Shown here: positions 15,810 to 23,771 of the stretch, one piece after another | Numbering within the stretch: position 1 is the stretch's first letter | Layout: every line of letters begins with the position of its first letter | Program-made: the position numbers and the translations under genes | The notes under the pieces: generated by a model | Seen by the model: only the letters and a program-made list of their open reading frames with translations | The model's database searches: none | What the model was told of the DNA's origin: nothing | Assembly (NCBI GenBank): GCA_036675505.1 | Contig: JAKFEW010000090.1 | Coordinates: 39,816-103,815, forward strand | Source: JAKFEW01 sp036675505 | GTDB lineage: Bacteria; Cyanobacteriota; Sericytochromatia; S15B-MN24; JAQBPE01 | Direction: 5' to 3' | Length of the DNA stretch: 64,000 bases

Positions 15810-17594
15810 TCAGCCGGCGGGACGCACCGCCGCCGGCCGTGCATCGTACAGCATGAGCCAACGCTCACGGGGCGTCACGATCACGATCTCGTCGCCTTCC
15901 TCGAGGCGGTGGAGCGGCGGCAGCGTGGTCGACCACTCGCCGCCGCCCCGCCGCCAGCTGAGCACCAGCATCTCATGCTGGCCCAGCTCATCCAGGCGCG
16001 TGCCCGCGAGGCGGTGGCCTGCTGCCACGTTCACGGCGCCGACGCAGTAGAGCGTTTCGCCGAGATCGAAGGCGTCGAGCAAATCACCGGCCGCCGCGGC
16101 GACGGCGAACGCGGGCGCCGCGATCGCCGAGGGGCTGCGCGCCAGGTGGATGCCGAAGCTGCGCTCGAGGTGCGACGCGAGCGCCGGGTCGAAGACGCGG
16201 GCGACGATCGTCGCCGACGGGTTGGCCTCCTGGGCCATGAGCGCCAGTTCCAGGTTGACCGCATCGTCGTTGGTCACGGCGATGATCGCGCGCGCGTCTT
16301 CCACGTAGACGTCCGCCATGGCGGCGTAGATGTCCGTCGAAACCACGACCGGCACGCCGAGCCGGCGCACGCGCTCGACCAGGCGGCTGTTCTCCTCCTT
16401 CTCGAGCGCCACGCAGGGGTGGCCCGCCGCCGCCAGCTCCTCGGCGATGCGGTATCCCACCGTGCCCAGGCCGCCGATGATGAAATGGCCACGCTCCGGC
16501 AGCGGCCGGCGGTTGAAGATGCCGCCCATCCGCAACGCCAGGAGCTTTTCAGTCATCCAGGCGGAAACGGCGGCCATGACGAGCGAGCCGAACACCATGA
16601 GCCCGACCGCCGCCCAGATCATCGGCGCCGGCGCGTCTTTCGGCGTGATGTCGCCGAAGCCGGTGGTCGTGACCACGGTGATCACGAAGTAGACCGAGTG
16701 GAGCCACGAGAGGCCCATCCCCTGGTGGAAGGTCTCGACGCCCACCAGCACCACAAGCACCAGCAACGCGAAAATCAGGAGCGACGCGTCCTGCCCCAGC
16801 GACCGGAACCGCCGCGCCAGGTCGCGACCGAAACGCCGCCAACCTTTCAGCCGCCCGCGGGCCAGGCGCCCGCCGCCGGCCGGCATCTCGGCGTCGTCGG
16901 CCCGCATGAAGCCGAAGACCTCATCGCCCGCGCCCGCCGGCTCGGCGAAGGGCAGCGTGTCCCAGTCCGGTCGCGCCGTCAGCGTGAAGCCGAGGCCGTC
17001 GCCACCGCCGAAATCGCCGCGCCGCTCGCGGCGCATCGCGATCAGCCTGGCATCTTCCGGCGCCGTGCGGCCCCGCCAGGCGCGCAGCAAGAACCGCCCG
17101 CCCGGGACGTCCAGCGCATGCAACACGTCGGCGTGCAGGCCCGCGTAGGCGAAGATCGGCGCGGCCAGGGCGGCCACGTCGAGCACGCGACAGCGCGGGA
17201 GCTGGCGCTCGACGTTCGAGACCAGGCGCTCGTTGAACAGTCGCACCACGAGCCGCAAATCGGGGTTCTCTTCGCGGGCTGCCAGGGCGATCGCGAGGTT
17301 GATCATATCGTCGGCAGCCACGACGATCACCGCGCGCGCCACCAGCACGCCCGCCTCGCGCAGCGCGCGCGGATCGCGGCCGGAGCCGCGCACGACGATC
17401 ACGCCCCACTCGGCGCAGCGAGCCGCGAAGGCCGGGTCGGGGGCGGGGTCCATCACCACGACCGTCTCGCCGAAGGCGCGCAGGCGCTCCAGCGTGCGGA
17501 AGCCCAGCTCGCCCAGGCCACACAAGATGACGTGGTCGGTCACGTGATGCGAAATCTCCCGTAGCGTCGCGCCAACCAAGCATTCTGGCGACAC
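15810..17594 (-). CDS. Two-TM potassium channel with an RCK domain on both sides of the pore
   Basis: A 594-residue channel. Residues 18-150 form a first TrkA-N/RCK domain (VILCGLGELGFRTLERL). After a 100-residue linker come two membrane helices flanking TVVTTTGFGDITP; TTGFGD is a K+ selectivity filter. A second RCK domain follows (HFIIGGLGTVGYRIAEEL) with a C-terminal RCK_C region. Most prokaryotic RCK channels such as MthK and Kch carry one RCK domain after the pore, so the N-terminal copy is unusual. The start is a GTG at 17594. It lies exactly 6 bases after the hexamer TATCAT and has no ribosome site, so the mRNA is probably leaderless. Confidence 0.9.
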   Translation of the reverse strand: MSPECLVGATLREISHHVTDHVILCGLGELGFRTLERLRAFGETVVVMDPAPDPAFAARCAEWGVIVVRGSGRDPRALREAGVLVARAVIVVAADDMINLAIALAAREENPDLRLVVRLFNERLVSNVERQLPRCRVLDVAALAAPIFAYAGLHADVLHALDVPGGRFLLRAWRGRTAPEDARLIAMRRERRGDFGGGDGLGFTLTARPDWDTLPFAEPAGAGDEVFGFMRADDAEMPAGGGRLARGRLKGWRRFGRDLARRFRSLGQDASLLIFALLVLVVLVGVETFHQGMGLSWLHSVYFVITVVTTTGFGDITPKDAPAPMIWAAVGLMVFGSLVMAAVSAWMTEKLLALRMGGIFNRRPLPERGHFIIGGLGTVGYRIAEELAAAGHPCVALEKEENSRLVERVRRLGVPVVVSTDIYAAMADVYVEDARAIIAVTNDDAVNLELALMAQEANPSATIVARVFDPALASHLERSFGIHLARSPSAIAAPAFAVAAAAGDLLDAFDLGETLYCVGAVNVAAGHRLAGTRLDELGQHEMLVLSWRRGGGEWSTTLPPLHRLEEGDEIVIVTPRERWLMLYDARPAAVRPAG

Positions 17595-17600
17595 GACCGC

Positions 17601-17610
17601 ATGATATCAT
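17601..17610. promoter_or_regulatory. Palindromic shared -10 element for divergent channel and permease genes
   Basis: ATGATATCAT is its own complement, so TATCAT can be read as a -10 in both directions: 17605-17610 on + and 17606-17601 on -. On the minus strand the GTG of the channel begins 6 bases later; on the plus strand the permease start lies 45 bases later. Confidence 0.5.
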
Positions 17611-17624
17611 TGGGCTTCGCGCTC

Positions 17625-17637
17625 GGTTGGTCCAACC
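17625..17637. promoter_or_regulatory. Inverted repeat between the shared promoter and the permease gene
   Basis: GGTTGGTCCAACC is a 6-bp inverted repeat around a central T. It lies 15 bases downstream of the symmetric -10 on the permease side and upstream of it on the channel side. It is a candidate operator. Confidence 0.4.
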
Positions 17638-17655
17638 CTAGGAGAGCACTCGCCC

Positions 17656-19167
17656 ATGGCCTCTTACCCGGAAACCCAGGTCACCCGCCACCCCGACGGT
17701 CGCGTCGAGATCGCGGGCGACCTCTCGGGGAGCCCGCTATACAACCATGACCTCGCGCCCACGCCGATCGCGGAGCGCACGTGGACCACGTACAACTTCG
17801 CCGCGTTGTGGATCGCGATGGCCCATTGCATCCCGACGTACATGCTGGCGAGCGGCCTGATCGCCGCCGGGATGGACTGGGGCCAGGCGATCTTCACGAT
17901 CATGCTGGGCAACCTCATCGTGCTCGCGCCGATCCTCGCGAACTCGCATCCGGGCACGAAGTACGGCATCCCCTTCCCGGTCCTCGCGCGCGCCAGCTAC
18001 GGCGTGGCCGGCGCGAATCTGCCGGCCTTCATGCGCGCGATCGTGGCGTGCGGCTGGTTCGGCATCAACGCCTGGATCGGCGGCCAGGCCGTCAACACGT
18101 TCATCCGGGCGGTCTGGCCGGGCTGGGAGACGTTCGGCGGCATCGTGGGCGGCTACTCGGTCGGCATGTGGATCGCGTTCGCGCTGTTCTGGGCGCTGAA
18201 CATCCTGATCGTCTACAAGGGCATGGAGACGCTGCGCCACTTCGAGAACTGGTCGGCGCCCTTCGTGCTGGTCATGACGCTGGCGCTGGTGGTCTGGGCG
18301 GTCTGGGCCGCGAACGGCCTGGGCCCGATCATGAGCACGCCGGGCAAGTTCAAGACCTTCGCCGAGTTCTGGCCGGTCTTCGTGCCTTCGCTGACGGCGA
18401 TGGTGGGCTTCTGGGCCACGCTGTCGCTGAACATGCCAGACTTCACGCGGTTCTCGGCCGGCCAGAAGCAGCAGGTCTGGGGCCAGGTGGTCGGCCTGCC
18501 GACCACCATGACGGCCTTCGCGGCGATGGGCGTCATCATCACCTCGGCGTCGGCGATCGTCTTCGGCAAGGCCCACTGGGACCCGGTCACGCTGGTCGGC
18601 GAGTTCAAGAACGTCTGGGTCGTCTCGATCGCGATGTTCACGGTCATCGTCGCCACGATCTCGGTCAACATCGCGGCCAACGTGGTGTCGCCCGCCAACG
18701 ACTTCGCGAATATGTGGCCCAAGCGCATCGACTTCAAGACCGGCGGCCTGATCACGGGCATCCTCGGCGTGCTGATCATGCCGTGGCGCCTGCTCAGCGA
18801 CGCCAGCGCCTACATCTTCGACTGGCTGCTGGTCTACTCCGGCGGCCTCGGCTCGATCGCGGGCGTGATGATCGTGGATTACTGGATCATCCGCAAGACC
18901 GAGCTCAACCTGCGCGACCTGTACGCGGTCGAGGGCGAGTACACCTACCAGGGCGGCTGGAACCGCGCGGCGGTGGCCGCCACGCTCTTCGGCTGCTTCG
19001 CGGCCTGGGGCGGCAAGGTCTTCCCGGTGATGGCGCCGCTGGTGCCATACGGCTGGTTCATCGGCTTCGGCGTGTCGGCCCTGACGTATTGGGCGCTCAT
19101 GAAGGTCGTGCCCGCGAACATGCCGGTCGCAGGGTCCGTGGCGCCGCTGGCCGAGCCGGAAGCCTGA
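17656..19167 (+). CDS. NCS1-family nucleobase:cation symporter
   Basis: A 503-residue transporter with about 12 helices. Landmarks match the NCS1 family (Mhp1, uracil and allantoin permeases). They are LYNHDLAPTPIAERTWTTYN before helix 1, ANSHPGTKYGIPFPVLARASYG after helix 2, GWFGINAWIGGQ in helix 3, LSLNMPDFTRFS in helix 6 and ANVVSPANDFANMWPKRI in helix 8-9. The substrate is probably a nucleobase, hydantoin or related heterocycle. No catabolic gene is next to it. Ribosome site TAGGAGAG lies upstream of ATG 17656. The SPFH-domain gene starts only 4 bases after its stop, linking the transporter to the microdomain cluster. Confidence 0.92.
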   Translation: MASYPETQVTRHPDGRVEIAGDLSGSPLYNHDLAPTPIAERTWTTYNFAALWIAMAHCIPTYMLASGLIAAGMDWGQAIFTIMLGNLIVLAPILANSHPGTKYGIPFPVLARASYGVAGANLPAFMRAIVACGWFGINAWIGGQAVNTFIRAVWPGWETFGGIVGGYSVGMWIAFALFWALNILIVYKGMETLRHFENWSAPFVLVMTLALVVWAVWAANGLGPIMSTPGKFKTFAEFWPVFVPSLTAMVGFWATLSLNMPDFTRFSAGQKQQVWGQVVGLPTTMTAFAAMGVIITSASAIVFGKAHWDPVTLVGEFKNVWVVSIAMFTVIVATISVNIAANVVSPANDFANMWPKRIDFKTGGLITGILGVLIMPWRLLSDASAYIFDWLLVYSGGLGSIAGVMIVDYWIIRKTELNLRDLYAVEGEYTYQGGWNRAAVAATLFGCFAAWGGKVFPVMAPLVPYGWFIGFGVSALTYWALMKVVPANMPVAGSVAPLAEPEA

Positions 19168-19171
19168 CCCG

Positions 19172-19750
19172 ATGGGACTCGTTCTGGCCCTGACCGCGAT
19201 GGCGGCGCTCGCGCTGTTCGCCCTGGTGGTCGTCGTGGCCCGTACCTACAAGCCCGTCCCGCCGAACAGCGCGTTGATCGTCTACGGCCTGGGGGGCACG
19301 CGGGTGGTCACGGCGGGCGGCAGGCTCGTCCTTCCGACCGTCCAATCCCACGTGACGGTGTCGCTCGAGGTCATGTCCCTCGACGTCACGGTCGTGGACG
19401 CGGTGAGCGCGGAGCCGGGCGCCCGGCTGGCGGTCACGGGCCTGGCGGTGGTGAAGGTGAAGGCCGACGACGCGAACATCCGCCGGGCCGCCGAGCATTT
19501 CCTCACCAGGCCGGAGGAGGAGCGTTCGGCGCTCGTCCGGCGCCTGGTCGCAGGCCACCTGCGAGCAGCCGTCGGGGCGTTCCCGGCCGCCCGGCTCCTT
19601 GCGGCGCCCGAGGCGATCGCCGAGCGCCTGCGCGCGTCCGCCCAGGCGGACCTCGCCGCGCTCGGGCTCGAGATCGTCGCGTTCACCGTCCACCTCGTGG
19701 CGGACGCCCAGGCCATCGAGGCCGGAACGGCGCCTGAGCCGCTGGCCTGA
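19172..19750 (+). CDS. SPFH-domain protein lacking the flotillin coiled coil
   Basis: A 192-residue membrane protein: an N-terminal helix (residues 4-24) and one SPFH/Band-7 domain. It aligns with the first 190 residues of the flotillin at 20512: KPVPPNSALIVYGLGGTRVV versus RQVPPNRALIVFGMGGTRIV, and LAALGLEIVAFTVH versus LDKMGLELISFTIK. It stops exactly where the flotillin coiled coil begins, ending in AGTAPEPLA. No frameshift is seen, so this is a minimal paralogue rather than a remnant. It could cap or modulate flotillin oligomers. It is 4 bases after the permease gene and 55 bases before the NfeD gene. Confidence 0.85.
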   Translation: MGLVLALTAMAALALFALVVVVARTYKPVPPNSALIVYGLGGTRVVTAGGRLVLPTVQSHVTVSLEVMSLDVTVVDAVSAEPGARLAVTGLAVVKVKADDANIRRAAEHFLTRPEEERSALVRRLVAGHLRAAVGAFPAARLLAAPEAIAERLRASAQADLAALGLEIVAFTVHLVADAQAIEAGTAPEPLA

Positions 19751-19805
19751 AGACGGTCGGTCGGATGGGCCGCGCCCCGGGTATACACACGGCGAGGTCC
19801 CGATC

Positions 19806-20456
19806 ATGGAATCCGTTTTCCTGGGCTGCTTCGTATTCGGCCTGCTTTTCACGGTCGTCACCCTGTTCATGGGCGCCACCCACGGCGCGCTGGACGGGCT
19901 GGGGCTCCATGGCGATACGGGCCCCCTCAAGCTGCCGATGGGCGACCATGGTCACGGCTACGATTGGCTCGGCCAGGTGAACCTTTCGGCGCTGATGGCG
20001 TTCTTCATGTGGTTCGGGGGCGCCGGCTGGCTCGGCCTCATGTACGGGCCGTTCGGCCTCGTGGGCGCGCTCGGCGCGGGCCTCGCGGCGGGTTGTGCCG
20101 GATACAAGCTGGTGGCGCTGTTCATCGGCAAGCTGCGGGCGAGCGAATCGGTCATGAAGCCCGAGGACTACGTGCTCACGGGCACGGTTGCGCGGGTGAC
20201 GGTACCGGCGTCCGCAGGTGGGGTAGGAGAGATCGTCTTCACGCTGGCGGGCGTGAACCGGGTCGAGGGTGCCCGTGCGGCCGACGGCCGGGCGCTCACC
20301 AAGGGTGAGGAGGTGGTCATCACGGGCTATGAGCGCGGAATGGCGATCGTCCAGGACGCCAGGGAATTCATCGAGGGCCTGCCGGCGCCCCAGGCCGCCT
20401 CGGCCCCGAAACAGGATCAACGCCCGGCGCAGCCGGAGCGGGAGTTGGACTCGTAG
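19806..20456 (+). CDS. NfeD-like membrane protein with OB-fold tail
   Basis: A 216-residue protein. Hydrophobic helices lie near residues 3-22, 55-75 and 78-105. The C-terminal domain (VLTGTVARVTVPASAGGVGEIVF, then GARAADGRALTKGEEVVITG) is the OB fold of the short NfeD family. These proteins pair with flotillin or SPFH partners in membrane microdomains (NfeD2/YuaF type). An insertion with GDHGHGYD lies between the first helices. The ATG at 19806 has GAGG 9 bases upstream. It sits between two SPFH genes and directly before the long flotillin, the usual partner order. Confidence 0.85.
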   Translation: MESVFLGCFVFGLLFTVVTLFMGATHGALDGLGLHGDTGPLKLPMGDHGHGYDWLGQVNLSALMAFFMWFGGAGWLGLMYGPFGLVGALGAGLAAGCAGYKLVALFIGKLRASESVMKPEDYVLTGTVARVTVPASAGGVGEIVFTLAGVNRVEGARAADGRALTKGEEVVITGYERGMAIVQDAREFIEGLPAPQAASAPKQDQRPAQPERELDS

Positions 20457-20495
20457 CGGCGCCTGCGGCTACTTGGGTAGCGCCTGCGGCTACTT
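20453..20495 (+). repeat. Twin short hairpins with a 16-bp direct repeat before the flotillin start
   Basis: A 16-base unit (GCGCCTGCGGCTACTT) occurs at 20459-20474 and 20480-20495. Each copy forms GTAGC...GCTAC arms (20453-20472 and 20477-20493). The first hairpin contains the NfeD stop codon and the second ends 8 bases before AGGAGG. They could tune coupling or stability between the two genes. Confidence 0.65.
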
Positions 20496-20511
20496 AGTTT
20501 AGGAGGAACCT

Positions 20512-22020
20512 TTGGAAAATCTCATCCCCATCCTTGTGGTAGCCGGGCTCTGCGTCGGCGGCCTGCTCGCCCTCATGTGGGTCGCCGCGAGCATCTACCG
20601 CCAGGTGCCTCCCAACCGTGCCTTGATCGTCTTCGGCATGGGCGGCACGCGCATCGTCACGACCGGCGGCAAGCTCGTCATCCCGATGGTGCAGAGCTAC
20701 AAGGAGCTCTCGCTCGAGCTCATGAGCTTCGACGTCTCGCCGGAGCAGGACCTTTACACCAGCCAGGGCATCGCCGTCAGCGTCGAGGCCGTGACCCAGA
20801 TCAAGACCAAGAGCGACGAGAAGAGCATCAAGACCGCCGCCGAGCAGTTCCTCGACAAGAAGCAAGACGAGCGCGAGCACCTGATCAAGCTGGTCATGGA
20901 AGGCCACCTGCGCGGCATCGTCGGCCTGCTGACCGTCGAGCAGATCGTCAAGGAGCCTGAGAACGTCGTGAGCCGCGTGCGCGAGACCGTCGCCGAGGAC
21001 CTCGACAAGATGGGCCTCGAGCTGATCTCCTTCACGATCAAGAAGGTCACGGACGACCAGGACTACATCAACAACATGGGCCGTCCCGACGTCGCCAAGG
21101 TGAAGCAGATCGCCGAAATCGCCGACGCCGAGGCCGAGCGGAACATCAAGATCCGCCGCGCCGAGACGTTGCGCGAGGCCGCCGTCGCCCAGGCCTCGGC
21201 CGACCAGGCCCGCGTGCTCGCGCAGTCGATCTCCGAGACCGCGCAGGCCGAGGCCCAGCGCGACCTCAACATGAGGAAGGCCGAGTACGACGCCAAGGTC
21301 AACGAGCAGCGCGCGCTGGCCGAGAAGGCCTACGATATCTCCGCCAACCAGGCGCAGCAGAAGGTCATCCAGGAGCAGGTCCGCATCGCGCAGGTCGAGA
21401 AACAAGAACAGCTGAAGGTGCAGGAGCTCGAGGTCCAGCGCCGCGAGCTCGAGCTCGAAGCGACCATGATCAAGCAGGCGAACGCCGAACAGCGCCGCAC
21501 GCAGATCACGGCCGAGGGCGAGCGCCAGAAGACGGCGATCGAAGCGACCGGCCGCGCCGAAGCGCTGCGCGAGCAGGGCAAGTCGGAAGCGGAAGTCATC
21601 GCCTTGCGCGGTGAAGCCGAAGCGCGGATCGTGCAGGCCAAGGGTCAGGCGGAGGCCGAGGTCGTGCGGGCGAAGGGCGAAGCCGAAGCGGACGCGATGC
21701 AGAAGCGCGCCGACGCCTACGAGCGCTACACGGAAGCCGCCATCCTCGACCGGATGCTCGCTTCGCTGCCCGAGATGTCGCGCGCCTTCGCCGAGGCACT
21801 CACCAAGGTCGACAAGATCACGATCGTGTCGACCGGCGACGGCAAAGGCGGCGGCGCCAGCGCCCTGACGGGCGAGGTCGCCAAGATGGTCGCTCAGCTC
21901 CCCGAGGTCGTCGAGACGATCACGGGCTACAAGATGAGTGAGCTGCTCGACCGCGTGAAGGCAGCGCCCGCGGAGCGGGCGAAGTCGTTCCCGATCGAGA
22001 CCGAGTCCTCGGCGGTCTAA
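20512..22020 (+). CDS. Flotillin-family membrane microdomain scaffold
   Basis: A 502-residue flotillin. An N-terminal membrane helix (residues 4-26) is followed by an SPFH domain (residues 30-190). A long Ala/Glu/Lys-rich coiled coil covers about 195-405, with the repeats AEAERNIKIRRAE and KGQAEAEVVRAKGEAEADA. A C-terminal oligomerisation region with YTEAAILDRMLASLPEMSRAFAEAL completes it. Flotillins assemble large cages on the inner membrane and organise microdomains. The start is TTG at 20512, 5 bases after AGGAGG; no upstream ATG fits. It is the last gene of the permease, SPFH, NfeD and flotillin set and is followed by a strong hairpin. Confidence 0.95.
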   Translation: MENLIPILVVAGLCVGGLLALMWVAASIYRQVPPNRALIVFGMGGTRIVTTGGKLVIPMVQSYKELSLELMSFDVSPEQDLYTSQGIAVSVEAVTQIKTKSDEKSIKTAAEQFLDKKQDEREHLIKLVMEGHLRGIVGLLTVEQIVKEPENVVSRVRETVAEDLDKMGLELISFTIKKVTDDQDYINNMGRPDVAKVKQIAEIADAEAERNIKIRRAETLREAAVAQASADQARVLAQSISETAQAEAQRDLNMRKAEYDAKVNEQRALAEKAYDISANQAQQKVIQEQVRIAQVEKQEQLKVQELEVQRRELELEATMIKQANAEQRRTQITAEGERQKTAIEATGRAEALREQGKSEAEVIALRGEAEARIVQAKGQAEAEVVRAKGEAEADAMQKRADAYERYTEAAILDRMLASLPEMSRAFAEALTKVDKITIVSTGDGKGGGASALTGEVAKMVAQLPEVVETITGYKMSELLDRVKAAPAERAKSFPIETESSAV

Positions 22021-22026
22021 ACGCAC

Positions 22027-22060
22027 CCTTCCCCTCTCCCCGTTGGGGGAGAGGGGAAGG
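22027..22060. terminator. Strong bidirectional hairpin between convergent flotillin and anti-sigma genes
   Basis: A perfect 15-bp stem (5' arm 22027-22041 beginning CCTTCCCC, 3' arm 22046-22060) encloses a 4-base loop. There is no T tract on either side, so it may be a stabilising palindrome rather than a classical terminator. A similar CTCTCCCC/GGGGGAGA stem lies at 43874-43890. Confidence 0.6.
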
Positions 22061-22071
22061 ATGCCGGATGT

Positions 22072-22971
22072 TTAGATTTTGATCTCGCCCATCATCACGA
22101 TCGGGCCGGTCGGCTGGGGCATCCCGCCTACCGGCTCGAGCGAGACCGCCGCGGCGGCCGGCTTCATGCCAGGCGTCGGCATCTCCACGCGCACGGTGGC
22201 GCCGCCGTCGGCGCCGACCTGGAAGGTGCCCATGCTGATCTTCTGGCCGGCGGCCGTGACGGCCCATAGCTGGTAGGTCTTGCCGGCGTCCGCGGGCGGC
22301 AGGCCCGAGGCGGCCACGAGCCAGGCGCCCTCGGCCGGGCTGAAGAAGAGCATCGCGCTCGCGTCCTTGGCCATCGGCTGGCCGGGGATCTTCGCCATGC
22401 GCGTGTCGCTGGCCTGCAGCACGGCGATCTGGGCCGCACGCTGCTCGGCCTGCTGCTGCATGCCGGCGAGCTTCTGATCCATGGCCGCCTTGTCCTGGCT
22501 CAGCAAGGCCACCTGGCCAGACAACGAGCCGACATGGCCCCAGAAGTAGACGTTCAGCGCCAAAGAGGCCAGCAAGCCGGTGCCGAGGGCGACCACCGCC
22601 GCACGCCAGCTGCCGCCAACAGCAGCGGGCCGCCTCGCCGAGCGCTCCTCGGCGAGGTCGTGCACGAGCTTCAGGCGCGGCGGCGCGGTGAGCTCGGCTG
22701 AGGCGGCGCCGGCAGGCGGCTGGCCCGCACCGGCCGCTGCGCCATCCGCCGCGAGCCGCGCAAAGATCGTCGCCTTGAGGTCATGTGACGGCGTGGCCGG
22801 CGGCAAGGTGTAGGTCATGGCGCTGGCTGCCTCCTCGAACCCGCGGGCGGCCTCGCGACAAGTGGCACAGCCAACCATGTGGGCGCGCAGGTCGGCCTCC
22901 TCGGCCGGGCCCAGGGTTCCGAACACGGCCTGGGCCGCGCGGTCCAGGTACTCCTCGTGGGTCGTCGTCAT
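22072..22971 (-). CDS. Membrane anti-sigma factor (RskA/anti-sigma-K type)
   Basis: A 299-residue protein. The cytoplasmic N-terminus has the anti-sigma zinc motif H-X3-C-X2-C (AHMVGCATCREA, residues 31-41). One membrane helix follows near residues 121-141, then a short coiled coil (GQVALLSQDKAAMDQKLAGM). The extracytoplasmic C-terminal domain (TYQLWAVTAAGQKISMGTFQV, then SLEPVGGMPQPTGPIVMMGEI) is the RskA/anti-sigma-K fold. It holds its sigma factor inactive until proteolysis in the membrane. The start codon overlaps the sigma gene by 4 bases (ATGA), so the pair is translationally coupled. Confidence 0.93.
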   Translation of the reverse strand: MTTTHEEYLDRAAQAVFGTLGPAEEADLRAHMVGCATCREAARGFEEAASAMTYTLPPATPSHDLKATIFARLAADGAAAGAGQPPAGAASAELTAPPRLKLVHDLAEERSARRPAAVGGSWRAAVVALGTGLLASLALNVYFWGHVGSLSGQVALLSQDKAAMDQKLAGMQQQAEQRAAQIAVLQASDTRMAKIPGQPMAKDASAMLFFSPAEGAWLVAASGLPPADAGKTYQLWAVTAAGQKISMGTFQVGADGGATVRVEMPTPGMKPAAAAVSLEPVGGMPQPTGPIVMMGEIKI

Positions 22972-23552
22972 GGCGCGAGCACCCCCCAGGCCGGCGCGAG
23001 CGCCTCGCGCAGCCTGCCCAGCCCCGACCGGATGCGGGTCTTGATCGTGCCCAGCGGCTCGCCGGTTCGCTCGGCCACCTCGCTGTGCGAGAGGCCCTCG
23101 AAGAAAGCGAGCTCCAATGCCTGGCGCTGAGCCTCCGTCAACACGCCGAGCGCCGACTGCACCGCCCGCCGGCGCTCGGCGAGCTCGGCGTCGGCTTCCG
23201 GATCAGAGACGCGGTCCTGGGGCGTCACCGCCACCTCGGCCTCCTGGGCCTCGATGCGGCGCAGCTCGCGCTGGGCGGCGCGCACGCGGTCGAGCGCGCG
23301 GCTGCGGGTCATCATGAAGAGCCAGCCGTCCACGCGGCCGCGCGTGGCGTCGTAGCGGTCGGCCGTTCGCCAGGCCTGGCAGAAGACGTCCGTCACGATT
23401 TCCTCGGCCTCCTCGGGCACCCCGGTGATCTTGAGCGCCAGCGCGAACATGGGGCGCGCGTAACGATCGTAGAGCGCCGCGAGCGCGGCCTCGTCGCGGG
23501 CGGCGACGCGGCGGACGAGCGCGGGTTCGTCTGGGGATGGCAGGGCGGACAT
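22968..23552 (-). CDS. ECF-family RNA polymerase sigma factor (SigK-like)
   Basis: A 194-residue sigma factor. Region 2 spans about residues 22-95 (LYDRYARPMFALALKITG, EEIVTDVFCQAWRTADRYD, VDGWLFMMTRSRALDRVR). Region 4 spans about 133-185 (LTEAQRQALELAFFEGLSHSEVAERTGEPLGTIKTRIRSGLGRL). There is no region 1 or 3. The 4-base overlap with an RskA-like anti-sigma gene marks the SigK-type group. The start at 23552 lacks a clear ribosome site; an upstream extension in frame is not supported. Divergent from a cupredoxin lipoprotein gene, a plausible target of this sigma factor. Confidence 0.93.
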   Translation of the reverse strand: MSALPSPDEPALVRRVAARDEAALAALYDRYARPMFALALKITGVPEEAEEIVTDVFCQAWRTADRYDATRGRVDGWLFMMTRSRALDRVRAAQRELRRIEAQEAEVAVTPQDRVSDPEADAELAERRRAVQSALGVLTEAQRQALELAFFEGLSHSEVAERTGEPLGTIKTRIRSGLGRLREALAPAWGVLAP

Positions 23553-23771
23553 GCGGCGAGCGGTATCTGGCGCGTTGCGCCGGCTACGAAGAGGTCGTCG
23601 GGAGGCCGGCTCATTGTACCGGATCCATGCCGGGCCCGCTGACCGTGTTACGACGCCGAGGGCCGTCCGGATTTCCCACCTGGGCGACATGGTTATGGTA
23701 TCTTTTCGCACGGACGGGGGCGGGCGGCCCCGGCCTTCGCTCACGCCACCGCCCTGGGAGGAAGGATCTTC
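23553..23771. other. Divergent intergenic region, sigma factor / cupredoxin
   Basis: These 219 bases separate two divergent start codons. A GGCGC-AAC-GCGCC inverted repeat lies near 23569-23581, and an A/T-rich stretch with TATGGTATCTT lies near 23695-23705, a possible -10 for the cupredoxin gene. No promoter can be assigned to the sigma factor itself. Confidence 0.4.

Noticed and set aside
15507..17564. 685-residue + strand frame antisense to the channel gene
   Set aside because: The minus strand encodes a potassium channel with its selectivity filter; the + frame has no fold.
20494..22026. 510-residue antisense frame over flotillin
   Set aside because: A mirror of the coiled-coil codon pattern; Leu/Asp/Arg-rich with no domain.
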